A stretch of 64,000 nt of DNA, from assembly GCA_017743475.1 (NCBI GenBank), contig JAGHYV010000013.1, positions 1 through 64,000 on the forward strand, read 5' to 3'. The position numbers and the translations under genes were made by a program. Of the stretch, positions 41,048 to 51,084 are shown piece after piece (position 1 is the first letter of the stretch; each line of letters begins with the position of its first letter). Below the pieces are notes generated by a model, which saw only the letters and a program-made list of their open reading frames with translations, made no database searches and was not told the DNA's origin. The stretch is from Roseiflexus sp. GTDB lineage: Bacteria > Chloroflexota > Chloroflexia > Chloroflexales > Roseiflexaceae.

Positions 41048-41524
41048 CTAACTGGTCATCATACTCCGCTGGATCGCGGCCATACGCGCTCGCAAACTAG
41101 TATCGAGCACTTGATCGCCAACCCGAATAATCAACCCACCGATCAACGATTTATCGACACTGAAGCGCAGTTCAAGGTCAGGGCCGTATCGCGCTGTCAG
41201 TTGAGCGGTGATGCGTTCACGCTGTTGCGGGTTCAACTCGACGGCGCTGATCACCTCACCGGTTAGCGGACGCGCGCCGCCGCGGCGCGTCATCTGCTCG
41301 AAGGCAGTCAACACAGCTGGCAGGCGGTCGAGATTACCATCCCTGCCCAGTGCCATGACCAGATTTTTTACCTCACGCGGCGCATCTTCCGGGAGCGCCG
41401 CCAGCACCCGTTCCGGCGTCAACTCGCCATTGACACTAGCAGCGGCGCGCAATGCCTGGAGCGCCGTCCCTGTCAACGAGTCGAACAGTGCCCGCGCAAT
41501 AACCTGAGCCTCAGATGCACTCAC
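41048..41524 (-). CDS. atpH: ATP synthase delta subunit
   Basis: A 158-residue delta subunit, somewhat shorter than the usual ~180. It starts at GTG 41524 ([20 protein letters not shown]). The C-terminal domain has [40 protein letters not shown] and [20 protein letters not shown], a well conserved pattern. It links the F1 head to the peripheral stalk. atpF ends 19 bases before it. Confidence 0.93.
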   Translation of the reverse strand: MSASEAQVIARALFDSLTGTALQALRAAASVNGELTPERVLAALPEDAPREVKNLVMALGRDGNLDRLPAVLTAFEQMTRRGGARPLTGEVISAVELNPQQRERITAQLTARYGPDLELRFSVDKSLIGGLIIRVGDQVLDTSLRARMAAIQRSMMTS

Positions 41525-41543
41525 GACGCTTCCTCACCTCGGT

Positions 41544-42035
41544 TCAATTGTACTTTCCGAGTTCTGCCAGCGATTCTTCGATCAAGCGGTCGTGGTTCGC
41601 CTTCAACTCCTCGCCGAGCACCCGTTCGGCAGTGAGAACTACCAGTTCCACCATCCGATCCTTGAGTTCGTCGAGCATGCGCAATCGTTCCTGTTCCGCC
41701 TGCGCGAGCGCGTCACTCCTGATCTTCTCAGCATCACGGTGCGCCTGCGCGATAATCTCGGCAGCCTGCGCGCGGGCGCGCTCCTGTGCCTGCGCCAGAA
41801 TAGCCGCTGCTTCCTGGCGCGCCTTTGCTAGTTCGGCGTCATAATCGCGCTTCGCGTTCGCCAGTTGCTCCTTCACCTTCTCCGCGTCCTGCAATCCCTC
41901 CTGGATCCGGCTCGTCCTCTGGTTGAGCATGTTCAGAATCGGGCGGTACAGGAACGTCGTCAGCAACCAGACCACGAAAATGACATTGATGAGTTGCGCG
42001 ATCAACAATCCCCAGTTAATGCCTAGTTTTTCCAC
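41544..42035 (-). CDS. atpF: ATP synthase b subunit
   Basis: A 163-residue stalk protein. One membrane helix ([20 protein letters not shown], residues 10-29) is followed by a long charged helix (residues about 40-150), rich in Ala, Glu, Lys and Gln, that dimerises. The segment [20 protein letters not shown] is typical. Only one b gene is present, so a b2 homodimer is expected; phototrophs often have b and b'. Confidence 0.95.
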   Translation of the reverse strand: MEKLGINWGLLIAQLINVIFVVWLLTTFLYRPILNMLNQRTSRIQEGLQDAEKVKEQLANAKRDYDAELAKARQEAAAILAQAQERARAQAAEIIAQAHRDAEKIRSDALAQAEQERLRMLDELKDRMVELVVLTAERVLGEELKANHDRLIEESLAELGKYN

Positions 42036-42065
42036 CGTCCTTCTCCTGCGTAGCGCCGACAGATA

Positions 42066-43360
<1,295 letters not shown>

Positions 43361-43399
43361 ACACGCGCTCTCCCTACTTTGAGAACACTTTCACAATAG

Positions 43400-43428
43400 A
43401 ATGTACCACATCAGGCATAAAAATTCAA
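43400..43428 (-). promoter_or_regulatory. Promoter of the atp operon
   Basis: On the minus strand TTGAAT (43423-43428) and TACATT (43400-43405) are 17 bases apart, and atpB starts 40 bases downstream at 43360. The -35 box lies in the 3' arm and first T residues of the terminator at 43418-43446, so the same DNA ends one operon and starts the next. Confidence 0.65.
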
Positions 43429-43446
43429 CCTGCGAACGAGGTTGAA
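43418..43446 (-). terminator. Rho-independent terminator of the signalling operon
   Basis: The minus strand reads TTCAACCT, a 7-base loop cgttcgc, AGGTTGAA, then TTTTT. It is a perfect 8-bp stem with a T tract, about 80 bases after the stop of the pseudo-receiver-LC7 gene. Confidence 0.75.
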
Positions 43447-43526
43447 CAAACGCTGCCTGCGCATGAAGCATTCCTGAAGTGACGCAGCGAGTATAGCACA
43501 GGTAAAAAGAACGTGCAAACGCGCCA

Positions 43527-44492
43527 CTACCCGAGCAACTCTTGAATATCGCGGATGGCGCGTTTGGCATACACCCAGACCGACCCGATCTTCGCAGGAG
43601 TCCCCGATTTATCGAAGACAATCACCAGCATCAGGCGTTGCGCGATATCGAAACAGTAGAGATCGTAATGACTGCCTTCGTGGACATACAATGCCGACGA
43701 TTCGGTCTCGCGCAACATCTGGGTAATCTGTCCGGCTGTCGAGAAACTGGTCGAGAGCAGCGGCAGGAGCACCATCGTCGGCAACCCGATGGTCAATCCG
43801 GTCTCTACCAGCACCATGCCAGCCCGGTCGGCAAGAATAATGCACTTGGAGCCGACGTCGCGGTCAAGCGCTTCCATGCGCAACCGTATTGCCCGCTGGT
43901 CTTCGGGAGTCAGCACCAGCGGTCCATCGCGTCGTCGCGCCGGGCGGTGCGCCGATTCCGCTGGGCGAGCGGGCGGCGGCTCTGCCGGTCGGTGTGGCTC
44001 CGCCTTCTGACGCGCCGGGCGCGGCGGTTCGGCAGGTGCGGGCGACTCTTCCTTCGGCTGGCGCACCGGGCGCGGGGGCGGTTCTGGTGCGCTCACATTC
44101 GGCGGCTCTTCTGCCTGCGTGACCGTGGTCGCCGCTTCACGCAGTTCGCGGTAGATCAGATCGCGCAGGTCACCGATTGCCATTCCGCTGTTGACGATAT
44201 GCTGGACGCCGAATCCCGCCACCTGCCGCGCAATCTGCGGATCCGACCGGCGACTCCAGAGCATCAGACGGGTTGGCGCACCAAAATTTGGCAGGATCTC
44301 CGCCAGATCGATGCCACTCATTCCCGGAAGTTCCACATTTGCGATGATAACGCCAGGCGGATCATTCCGTACTTCCCACAGCGCCTCATTTGCCGTGTCG
44401 AGCGTTTGAACCGTAACATCGCCTGAGAACGCGCTCTGTAGGGCGCGCAGTTCGTCACTATCGCCTGGAACAACGATGAGTCGGTACGTCAT
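43527..44492 (-). CDS. Pseudo-receiver fused to roadblock/LC7 domain
   Basis: A 321-residue protein. Residues 1-115 have the receiver fold, but the phospho-accepting Asp is Asn52 (IIANVELPGMSGIDLAEI) and the usual Lys near 105 is missing, so phosphorylation is unlikely. Residues 125-195 form a Pro/Arg/Glu-rich linker. Residues about 205-320 are a roadblock/LC7-like domain (DVGSKCIILADRAGMVLVET, STAGQITQMLRETESSALYV, LMLVIVFDKSGTPAKIGSVW). Such domains in bacteria often bind Ras-like (MglA-type) GTPases. It is the last gene of an operon, 20 bases behind a histidine kinase. No GTPase gene occurs in the window. Confidence 0.8.
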   Translation of the reverse strand: MTYRLIVVPGDSDELRALQSAFSGDVTVQTLDTANEALWEVRNDPPGVIIANVELPGMSGIDLAEILPNFGAPTRLMLWSRRSDPQIARQVAGFGVQHIVNSGMAIGDLRDLIYRELREAATTVTQAEEPPNVSAPEPPPRPVRQPKEESPAPAEPPRPARQKAEPHRPAEPPPARPAESAHRPARRRDGPLVLTPEDQRAIRLRMEALDRDVGSKCIILADRAGMVLVETGLTIGLPTMVLLPLLSTSFSTAGQITQMLRETESSALYVHEGSHYDLYCFDIAQRLMLVIVFDKSGTPAKIGSVWVYAKRAIRDIQELLG

Positions 44493-44512
44493 GAGATTGC
44501 TTCACTCTCCCG

Positions 44513-46183
44513 CTAAGTCCGGCGGAGGGGGAGCGCAAACGAGAAGGTGCTCCCTTCACCCTCTCGACTGACAACCCACACCGCCCCACCCAGTGAGGCT
44601 ATTAACTCGCGCACCAGCGCCAATCCAAGCCCGACGCCGCCACGCTCGCGCGTAAGCGAATCGCCGACCTGATAGAAACGTTCGAAGATCCGTGTTCGTT
44701 CATGCACCGGGATGCCGATCCCGGTGTCTCTGACATCGGTCACAACCCAAGGCAACGCGCGGAGCGATGCCGAGGGCGTGATGACCGATACTTCGCGCAG
44801 TGACTCCAGTTCGTTGTACTGCCGTATGCTTACCGTAATCGTGATCTGTCCGTGCTGCGGTGTAAACTTAATCGCATTGGACAACAAATGATTGAGCACC
44901 AGCATCACCTTTTCGCGATCAGTCAGGAAAGGTGGGAGCGTATCGGGCAGGTTGACCGTGATCGTTTGCCCTGCCAGTTCTGCCGCACTGCGCAGATTCT
45001 GCACCGTTTGGGAGATCGTCTCGCCCAGATCAACCAGCGTGAGTTGCGGTTGTGATTCACCGGTGTCGATTTGGTGCAGATTAACCATATCATCGACGAT
45101 CGCTTTGATCCGCTGGGCGCTCTCCATCACACGCTGAAGGTAGTCGCGCTGACTTCCCTCGACCTGATCTCGCACCATCATAGTATACCCGAGCACAATC
45201 GAGAGTGGAGTGCGCAATTCGTGCGAAGCGATAGCAATAAATTCGCTCTTGAGGTGATCGAGTTCCTGTCGGCGCTGATACGCTTCATCGAGTTGGCGGT
45301 AGAGAGTTGCATTCCGTAATGCGGCGCCAGCCTGATTGGCGAGCAGCATCAACCCCTGTTGGATGCCCGGTCGCAGGGTGGTGGAGTGCTGATTGCACAG
45401 GATAACGACGCCATTGACTCGCCCTTGGGCGCGTAGCGGCACAGCGAGCGCTGCATGTAGTGTCTGATCAGGCTGTGTTCCATAGCACGCAGTCTCTTCG
45501 TAGCATGTTTGCTGGAGAGTGAATGCGCGCTCAGCCAGCGCATACCCCTCGTCGGTCAGGCGCGCCGTCTCTGGGGTTGTTGCTGCAAGATGCAACATCG
45601 CAGGTTCATCCCCTAGCAGCAGGAACCCGGTCTGAAACCCGCTCCGTTCGGTCATAGCATTGAGGACGATATGTACCAGTTCCGACAGTTCCAGCGTAGC
45701 GCTGAGCGCTTCGCTGACTGTGAGCAGTTGTTCGAGCGTCCGTAATCGCAGGTTGTCCTGCTGCATTGCGCGTTTGTGCAATGCCTGATCAACCGCCAGG
45801 CGCAGTTGTTCAAGTTCGAACGGTTTTGCGAGAAAATCTGCTACGCCGCGCCGTACCGATTGGTGAAGATTTTCAGGCGAGGCATACCCGGTCATGATAA
45901 TAATGGCAATCTCCGGGTCTTTTTCGCGCGCAATTCGCGCCAGATCGAGACCGCTCATCGCTGGCATTTTGATGTCGGTCAGCAACAGATCGAAGTGCTG
46001 CCCATTGTTAAGCGCCTCAATCGCGATGAGCGGATCGTTGGTTGCGAGCACGTCATAGCCAGCGCGTTGCAGGGTGCGCGAGCATACGTCGCACATATGC
46101 TGTTCATCATCGACGATCAGCAAACGTGGCGGTGAGTTGCCAGATGGCGTTTTGGAAATCGCATTACCGACTGCTTGACTCAT
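44513..46183 (-). CDS. Receiver-GAF-histidine kinase
   Basis: A 556-residue soluble protein. An intact N-terminal receiver (residues 18-135) has LLIVDDEQHMCDV, Asp70 in LLTDIKMPAMSG and Lys in DFLAKPFELEQ. A GAF-like domain follows (about 150-300). HisKA has FIAIASHELRTPLSIVLGYT. HATPase has LNHLLSNAIKFTPQHGQITI, DTGIGIPVHERTRIFERFYQ and GGVGLGLALVRELI. The order receiver-kinase suggests that another kinase may phosphorylate it. It lies between an unknown conserved protein (20 bases upstream) and a pseudo-receiver-LC7 protein, probably its partner. Confidence 0.93.
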   Translation of the reverse strand: MSQAVGNAISKTPSGNSPPRLLIVDDEQHMCDVCSRTLQRAGYDVLATNDPLIAIEALNNGQHFDLLLTDIKMPAMSGLDLARIAREKDPEIAIIIMTGYASPENLHQSVRRGVADFLAKPFELEQLRLAVDQALHKRAMQQDNLRLRTLEQLLTVSEALSATLELSELVHIVLNAMTERSGFQTGFLLLGDEPAMLHLAATTPETARLTDEGYALAERAFTLQQTCYEETACYGTQPDQTLHAALAVPLRAQGRVNGVVILCNQHSTTLRPGIQQGLMLLANQAGAALRNATLYRQLDEAYQRRQELDHLKSEFIAIASHELRTPLSIVLGYTMMVRDQVEGSQRDYLQRVMESAQRIKAIVDDMVNLHQIDTGESQPQLTLVDLGETISQTVQNLRSAAELAGQTITVNLPDTLPPFLTDREKVMLVLNHLLSNAIKFTPQHGQITITVSIRQYNELESLREVSVITPSASLRALPWVVTDVRDTGIGIPVHERTRIFERFYQVGDSLTRERGGVGLGLALVRELIASLGGAVWVVSREGEGSTFSFALPLRRT

Positions 46184-46202
46184 AACCGTGCAGCAGCATC
46201 CT

Positions 46203-47348
46203 TCAATTTAGCGCCTCGACAGCGATGGTGGCTGCTGTTACCGTCAATCCGTCTTTGAGAGCAATATCAGCAGTTGGGGTGCGTACACGTGAGGGTAGCC
46301 GCCTTGGTGCAGACGAAATCGTGCGCACCTGCCCCAGGGCGCCCAGGTAGGGTTGATGCAGTACGCGAACGAATGCGCCGGGGCGAACTGCCAGATGCGG
46401 CGCTTCGATCGATAGACCGACGGTGCGTGTGGAAAGCGGAATAACGACCCGTGGCCGCTGTGCTCCATTCCACAACTTCGTCGATCCTTCGACCAGCGCC
46501 TCTTTGCCGTCGTGTGATGCGAGTAGTTCAAATAATGGTTGCGACATCGGGCGATTACCGAACCCCTCTGTAACAATCACGACCAGATCGCCAGGCGGAG
46601 GCGGAGTCGCTGGAACCTGCCAGTTGGGTGGACTAATCTCCCATGCTGTGTATTCCGCCGCACCAAGAAACGCGCGAAGTTCTGCTTCATCAATACTGCC
46701 GACGATGACGCCTCGTACCTGTTGCTGCACCGCCCGCTGGAGCGCAGCAGCGCTGATGCCGCTGCCGCCGATGACAACTGCGAATGCGCTTCGTGGATCG
46801 ATCATCTCCTCGGTGATCGGCTCGGCAGGATCGGTCACCAGCAGCCGCAATACGCCATACTGACTTGCACCGATGCCAAAGATGCCGTAAACCTGTGCAG
46901 CTGGCGTCTCGATCCGTACACCATCGTATGGAATCACCTCCATCACTATGCCGCGAATAGTGGCCAACAACTCGTATCGCGTTGGTTCCGGCACAATAGT
47001 AATATAACCGGTCGTTTCATCGACGCTGGCAAGCACGCCACTAACTGGCGCGAGAAATACTCTTCTGCCAAATCGGCCAGAACGGGCAAGCGGAACACCC
47101 TGCGCAACCTTTGCGCCGGTCTCGTGGAGGAGGGCACGTTTGACGCGCGATGGCGGGATCATCAATGCGCGCGCCAGATTCACAATCTGTGGCGCCGCAG
47201 GAACGAACGCCCGTGCAACCACATCGTCCGGCTCGACGCGCTGCCCGACTCGAACAACAACTTCTCCGGGATGCGGCAACCGGCGCTCAATGCGCGCCAG
47301 GGCACCAGGGATCAGTGGCGATGCGCCTGAAGGAACATACAACGACAT
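46203..47348 (-). CDS. Conserved-looking protein of unknown function with barrel and KOW-like parts
   Basis: A 381-residue protein without signal peptide or membrane spans, starting at ATG 47348; an earlier in-frame codon at 47474 gives a Cys/Arg-rich start with no ribosome site. Residues about 15-45 (RIERRLPHPGEVVVRVGQRV) and 95-120 (RVFLAPVSGVLASVDETTGY) look like a barrel-sandwich hybrid as in RnfC or lipoyl-type folds. A nucleotide-like loop VVIGGSGISAAALQRAVQQQ occurs near 185. The C-terminus has AVRPGAFVRVLHQPYLGALG, a KOW-type turn. I do not recognise the family. Being the first gene of the kinase operon suggests a regulatory or sensing role. Confidence 0.65.
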   Translation of the reverse strand: MSLYVPSGASPLIPGALARIERRLPHPGEVVVRVGQRVEPDDVVARAFVPAAPQIVNLARALMIPPSRVKRALLHETGAKVAQGVPLARSGRFGRRVFLAPVSGVLASVDETTGYITIVPEPTRYELLATIRGIVMEVIPYDGVRIETPAAQVYGIFGIGASQYGVLRLLVTDPAEPITEEMIDPRSAFAVVIGGSGISAAALQRAVQQQVRGVIVGSIDEAELRAFLGAAEYTAWEISPPNWQVPATPPPPGDLVVIVTEGFGNRPMSQPLFELLASHDGKEALVEGSTKLWNGAQRPRVVIPLSTRTVGLSIEAPHLAVRPGAFVRVLHQPYLGALGQVRTISSAPRRLPSRVRTPTADIALKDGLTVTAATIAVEALN

Positions 47349-47503
47349 ACCGCCCCCACGCGCTGACCTGAAAAGTATAATCAAATTATAGCACACCCTG
47401 TGTGTCGTATGAGACCTCCTGCAATTCCTGAACGTCGACCGTCTGAGCAGTAGATGGCGCAGTAAGAAACACAATGCTCATGAGCAACGTTTGGGAGAAC
47501 ATC

Positions 47504-47762
47504 ATGGATATTTCAACCTCACGATTGATGCGCAGTCGTCACGACACGATGATTGCTGGCGTGGCAGGCGGAATTGCAAGGTATCTGGGGATTGATTCGA
47601 CCATTGTGCGTCTGGTTTTTGTTGCGCTGATCTTTACTGGTGTGGGGGTGCTGCTCTAACCCGGCGCTCTGGATCATTGTGCTGCTTGAAACGCCGCAGA
47701 ACCGGGCGCAGGGCGATCAGCGCCGGGTGTTTGTGAGCGGTGGGGCGGCTCGCTCCGAATGA
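47504..47762 (+). pseudogene. PspC-domain membrane protein gene with a one-base insertion
   Basis: ATG 47504 follows gggag and reads MDISTSRLMRSRHDTMIAGV then AGGIARYLGIDSTIVRLVFV, the PspC signature. The frame stops at 47657-47659 (ctctaaccc). Removing one A gives LYPALWIIVLLETPQNRAQG with a normal second half and a stop at 47760-47762. An extra A in an AA run is therefore likely. PspC proteins act in membrane stress response. A small membrane protein follows. Confidence 0.8.
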
Positions 47763-47792
47763 TCGGCGCTGCTACCGGTTCCGAGTCATAAG

Positions 47793-47996
47793 GTGTCGAT
47801 CAATAACGTGAATGAGCGCGGATCAGCGCAATCGTCGCCACACGTGCAGCGTGGCCAGCAATTGGGCATTATTCTCATCGGTGTCGGCGTGTTGGTGCTG
47901 TTGAGCTTTGTGCTTGGTCCGGCATTTGGCAAGCTGCTGTTTCCGCTTGCGCTGATCGTCGCTGGTGCGATCATACTGATGCGCAGTCGGCAGTGA
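47793..47996 (+). CDS. Small membrane protein next to PspC
   Basis: A 67-residue protein from GTG 47793. After a polar start (HVQRGQQLG) there are two hydrophobic stretches, IILIGVGVLVLLSFVLGPAF and LLFPLALIVAGAIILM, ending RSRQ. It resembles small DUF5668-like proteins seen beside PspC or LiaF in stress loci. The distance of 30 bases to the PspC remnant suggests one transcript. Confidence 0.6.
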   Translation: MSINNVNERGSAQSSPHVQRGQQLGIILIGVGVLVLLSFVLGPAFGKLLFPLALIVAGAIILMRSRQ

Positions 47997-48098
47997 TAGG
48001 ACTATGCGTACAGGTAGAGGATGGCGGCGCGGGTGCGTGCCGTTCCCTCACTCACACTGCTTTCTTCGTTCCTGTACCCCTGGAGTCTCCGCCACGAC

Positions 48099-48638
48099 CT
48101 AAAGATCCAGGATACGCGCGCCGGAGAGTTTGCGCCGGGTAGGCAGGGCCTTGATCCCCACCCCGATGGTGCACGTGGCAATGGCGTATTTGACCAGGCT
48201 GTCGCCGACGATGACGGAGGCGATGAGGTCGTTGGTCCAGACGCCGTAGAATGCGAGCAGGGTAAAGAGGGTTGTGTCAAGCGGAACCGAAAGGGCGTTG
48301 CTCGAAAGGACGCGGACGATCCAGACCCGGTGGCGCAGGGCGTGATACACCTCGGTATCGGTCAATTCGGAGAGAACAAGCGCAAGCGCGGAAGCGACAA
48401 TGATGCGGAATGGCATCATTGCCGCCGCAGCAGCAACAATGTTGACACCCATTGCCGCCAGAATGGTCGCATAGACGACCATTTTGTCGTAGCGCCGGTG
48501 GATCAGGTCGCGCAGGGTGAAGATCGCCCCAAAAAACAGGGTGCCCAGCGCGAATTGCAGGAACCCGATGGTCAAAATCGCTTCGGCAGTCAGATTCGCT
48601 GCCAGAATTGCCAGAATGTAGAGAACAATGGCGATCAT
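48099..48638 (-). CDS. Queuosine precursor transporter-like protein (VUT/YhhQ family)
   Basis: A 179-residue membrane protein with about five spans. Typical features are ILAANLTAEAILTIGFLQFA, GTLFFGAIFTLRDLIHRRYD and ALALVLSELTDTEVYHALRH, then SNALSVPLDTTLFTLLAFYG. The VUT family imports queuine-type precursors. ATG 48638 is taken; the TTG at 48644 is an alternative. No queuosine synthesis gene is adjacent. Confidence 0.8.
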   Translation of the reverse strand: MIAIVLYILAILAANLTAEAILTIGFLQFALGTLFFGAIFTLRDLIHRRYDKMVVYATILAAMGVNIVAAAAAMMPFRIIVASALALVLSELTDTEVYHALRHRVWIVRVLSSNALSVPLDTTLFTLLAFYGVWTNDLIASVIVGDSLVKYAIATCTIGVGIKALPTRRKLSGARILDL

Positions 48639-48712
48639 AGGCAATCCACGATGGCTTTGTTGTCGCCATTATATACGAGTGCCGACACGACCTCCGGTTG
48701 CAGCAACAGTGT

Positions 48713-48815
48713 GACCGTAACTGTTCATACCTGGGGTAACACACGCACATGGGAGCAAGGGTGTCCTCCCTCGTTGCCTCTACGAGGGCAAGATGCCCTC
48801 GCTCCCAGGAGACTT
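48713..48815 (-). repeat. Dispersed hairpin repeat, full-length copy
   Basis: The minus strand runs from tctcctgggagcgagggcat to ccccaggtatgaacagttac. An inverted repeat, TGGGAGCGAGGG with CCCTTGCTCCCA (12 bp, one mismatch), encloses a central smaller palindrome around ttgccctcgtagaggcaacg. Both ends match 9525..9592. No gene is present between 48645 and 48841. Confidence 0.7.
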
Positions 48816-48841
48816 GTGAACACTGACTGCGACCAGGTGTC

Positions 48842-48870
48842 TTGACAATATATCTCCGTTCAGGTACACT
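48842..48870 (+). promoter_or_regulatory. Promoter of the LacI-family gene
   Basis: A perfect TTGACA (48842-48847) and TACACT (48865-48870) are 17 bases apart. Transcription would start near 48877, inside the first operator. Confidence 0.7.
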
Positions 48871-48874
48871 TCGC

Positions 48875-48902
48875 TTAACCGTTTTACTACTTAATCGTTT
48901 CA
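48875..48902 (+). promoter_or_regulatory. Two LacI-family operator-like sites
   Basis: TTAACCGTTTTA (48875-48886) and TTAATCGTTTCA (48891-48902) both have the AAnCGnTT core with the central CG expected for LacI-family proteins. Centres are 16 bases apart. They cover the predicted transcription start and the leader up to the ATG, which suits repression of the gene by its own product. Confidence 0.6.
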
Positions 48903-48904
48903 CC

Positions 48905-49924
48905 ATGCAGGTAACCATCAAACAGGTTGCGCAGCGAGCTGGCGTATCGGTTGCCACTGTGTCATATGTGCTCAATGGCACCGGGACAGTGACAGACGAA
49001 ACACGCCAGCGGGTGCTCGATGCAGTTGCCGAACTCAACTATCAGCCGCGATATGCTGCGCGCAGTATGCGCGGTCGAAGTCGCACGCTCGGCGTGACGC
49101 TTTCCACGCTTCCAGGGCGTTTGGCGGAACCGGCACTGACCGAGGTGTTAGCTGGTGTGGCGGACGCAGCTGTCCTGCGCGGCTACTTTCTGCTACTGGC
49201 AACGGCTAACGCAGATCAGGATGAGACGGAATTGTGCCTGAGCCTGGCGCGTACCAGACGGGTTGATGGTCTGGTGTTGCTTGATATGCTGGTGGATGAT
49301 CCGCGCGCACAGGCGCTCGCTGGGGCAGGTATTCCGCACGTGTGCGCCGGTCCGCCTCCAGCAGGCATCGATAGCCCCTCAGTTGCCATCGATATGCACA
49401 CCGCAGCCGTTGATGCTGTGCGCCATCTGCTCGGTCTGGGGCATCGGCGGATTGGCTTGATTCAACTGCCTTCAGAACTGGCAGTGAGTGATCTGATTGT
49501 CGAAGGGTATCGGCAGGCATTGACCGAGGCAGGTCTACCATTCGACCCGACGCTGGTCATCGAGTCGGGGCGCACGGAGGAAGATGGCTACCAGGCAATG
49601 ACTGAGTTGCTTGCATCTCCCAAACCGCCAACCGCTGTGCTGGCGGGAAGCGACGAACTGGCGTTTGGCGCCATGCACGCGCTCAACGACGCCTGCCTGA
49701 TTGTCGGGCGCGATGTGTCGCTGGTCGGGTTTGATGATCTTCCGCAGGCGGCGCATGTCAATCCGCCGCTGACGACGATGCGCCAGCCGCGGCGCGTGCA
49801 GGGTCAACAACTGACAATGCTGCTCGATGATGTCATTTTGAAACGCAATACCAGTTTGCGCACAGTAACGTTGAGCGCGCGCTTGATCGTTCGCAGGTCA
49901 AGTGGCCCGGCGCCTGTATCGTAG
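48905..49924 (+). CDS. LacI-family transcriptional regulator
   Basis: A 339-residue repressor. ATG 48905 yields MQVTIKQVAQRAGVSVATVS with the hinge helix region TDETRQRVLDAVAELNYQPR. The ligand domain is periplasmic-binding-protein-like: GLVLLDMLVDDPRAQALAGA, LGLGHRRIGLIQLPSELAVS, PTAVLAGSDELAFGAMHALN and SLVGFDDLPQAAHVNPPLTT. It probably senses a sugar and controls the adjacent ATPase gene 55 bases downstream. Self-control is suggested by the operators in its leader. Confidence 0.93.
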   Translation: MQVTIKQVAQRAGVSVATVSYVLNGTGTVTDETRQRVLDAVAELNYQPRYAARSMRGRSRTLGVTLSTLPGRLAEPALTEVLAGVADAAVLRGYFLLLATANADQDETELCLSLARTRRVDGLVLLDMLVDDPRAQALAGAGIPHVCAGPPPAGIDSPSVAIDMHTAAVDAVRHLLGLGHRRIGLIQLPSELAVSDLIVEGYRQALTEAGLPFDPTLVIESGRTEEDGYQAMTELLASPKPPTAVLAGSDELAFGAMHALNDACLIVGRDVSLVGFDDLPQAAHVNPPLTTMRQPRRVQGQQLTMLLDDVILKRNTSLRTVTLSARLIVRRSSGPAPVS

Positions 49925-49979
49925 ATGATGACAGGCAAGCGTAGACGCTGAAGAGTCAAATGTAAAGGAGTACACGCGC

Positions 49980-51083
49980 ATGGCATCCATTAAGTTCGAC
50001 CACGTCTGGAAGCGCTTCGGTGATTTCGTCGCTCTCAAAGATCTCACCCTCGATATTGCTGACCAGGAGTTTCTGGTGCTGGTGGGACCGTCGGGGTGCG
50101 GCAAGACGACGGCGCTGCGTTGCCTTGCGGGGCTGGAAGAGGTGACAGACGGCAACATTATGATCGGTGATCGGGTGGTCAATGATGTACCGCCCAAGGA
50201 TCGCGACATTGCAATGGTGTTCCAGAGCTACGCGCTCTATCCGCATATGAGCGTGTACGATAATATGGCGTTTGGCTTGAAATTGCGTAAAATGCCGAAA
50301 GCCGAGATTGATCGGCGCGTCAAGGAAGCCGCGGAGATGCTTCATATCGCGCACCTCCTTGATCGGAAGCCAAAAGCCCTGTCTGGCGGTCAGCGTCAAC
50401 GTGTTGCGCTTGGTCGCGCAATCGTGCGCCATCCATCGGTGTTCCTCATGGATGAGCCGCTCTCGAACCTGGATGCCAAACTGCGGGTGCAGACGCGCGC
50501 CGAGATCTCGAAATTGCATCAGCGCCTGAAAACGACCTTCATCTACGTGACTCACGATCAGACCGAGGCGATGACCATGGGGACGCGCATCGCCGTTATG
50601 CGCGATGGCGTCTTGCAACAGCTCGATACACCGCAGAACCTGTACGACCATCCGGCGAATATGTTTGTCGCCGGGTTCATCGGCTCGCCGTCAATGAACT
50701 TTTTCGAGGCGACACTGGTGCGCGGTGATGGGCAGGTGCTGGTGGATTTTGGTCCATTCCAGTTGCCGGTGCCGCCATCGCGGATCGATGCAATTGCCGA
50801 TCATATCGGGATGCCGATCATCTTTGGTATCCGCCCAGAGGACATCCACGATGCGCACTATGTGCCGCGCGGCGTCGATGAGACTGCTCGCCTGATGACG
50901 ACGGTCAATGTTGTCGAACCGCTAGGGTCGGAAGTCTACGTCTATGTGGAAAACGGCGGCAAGGAGATGGTTGGTCGTCTCGATCCGCGTACCAAAGCGC
51001 GTACCGGCGAGATGTTCGAGGTGGTCATCGATATGACCAAGATGCACATCTTCGACCGCGATACTGAAAAGGCGCTGATCTGA
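49980..51083 (+). CDS. Sugar ABC transporter ATPase (MalK/UgpC/MsmX type)
   Basis: A 367-residue ATPase with the regulatory C-terminal OB domains of the MalK type. Walker A is VGPSGCGKTTALRCL, the signature LSGGQRQRVALGRAI, Walker B VFLMDEPLSNLDAK, and the H-loop YVTHDQTEAMTM. The TOBE region includes GIRPEDIHDAHYV. No permease or binding protein is encoded next to it, so it probably serves several sugar importers as MsmX does. Preceded by aaaggag. Confidence 0.95.
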   Translation: MASIKFDHVWKRFGDFVALKDLTLDIADQEFLVLVGPSGCGKTTALRCLAGLEEVTDGNIMIGDRVVNDVPPKDRDIAMVFQSYALYPHMSVYDNMAFGLKLRKMPKAEIDRRVKEAAEMLHIAHLLDRKPKALSGGQRQRVALGRAIVRHPSVFLMDEPLSNLDAKLRVQTRAEISKLHQRLKTTFIYVTHDQTEAMTMGTRIAVMRDGVLQQLDTPQNLYDHPANMFVAGFIGSPSMNFFEATLVRGDGQVLVDFGPFQLPVPPSRIDAIADHIGMPIIFGIRPEDIHDAHYVPRGVDETARLMTTVNVVEPLGSEVYVYVENGGKEMVGRLDPRTKARTGEMFEVVIDMTKMHIFDRDTEKALI

Positions 51084-51084
51084 G

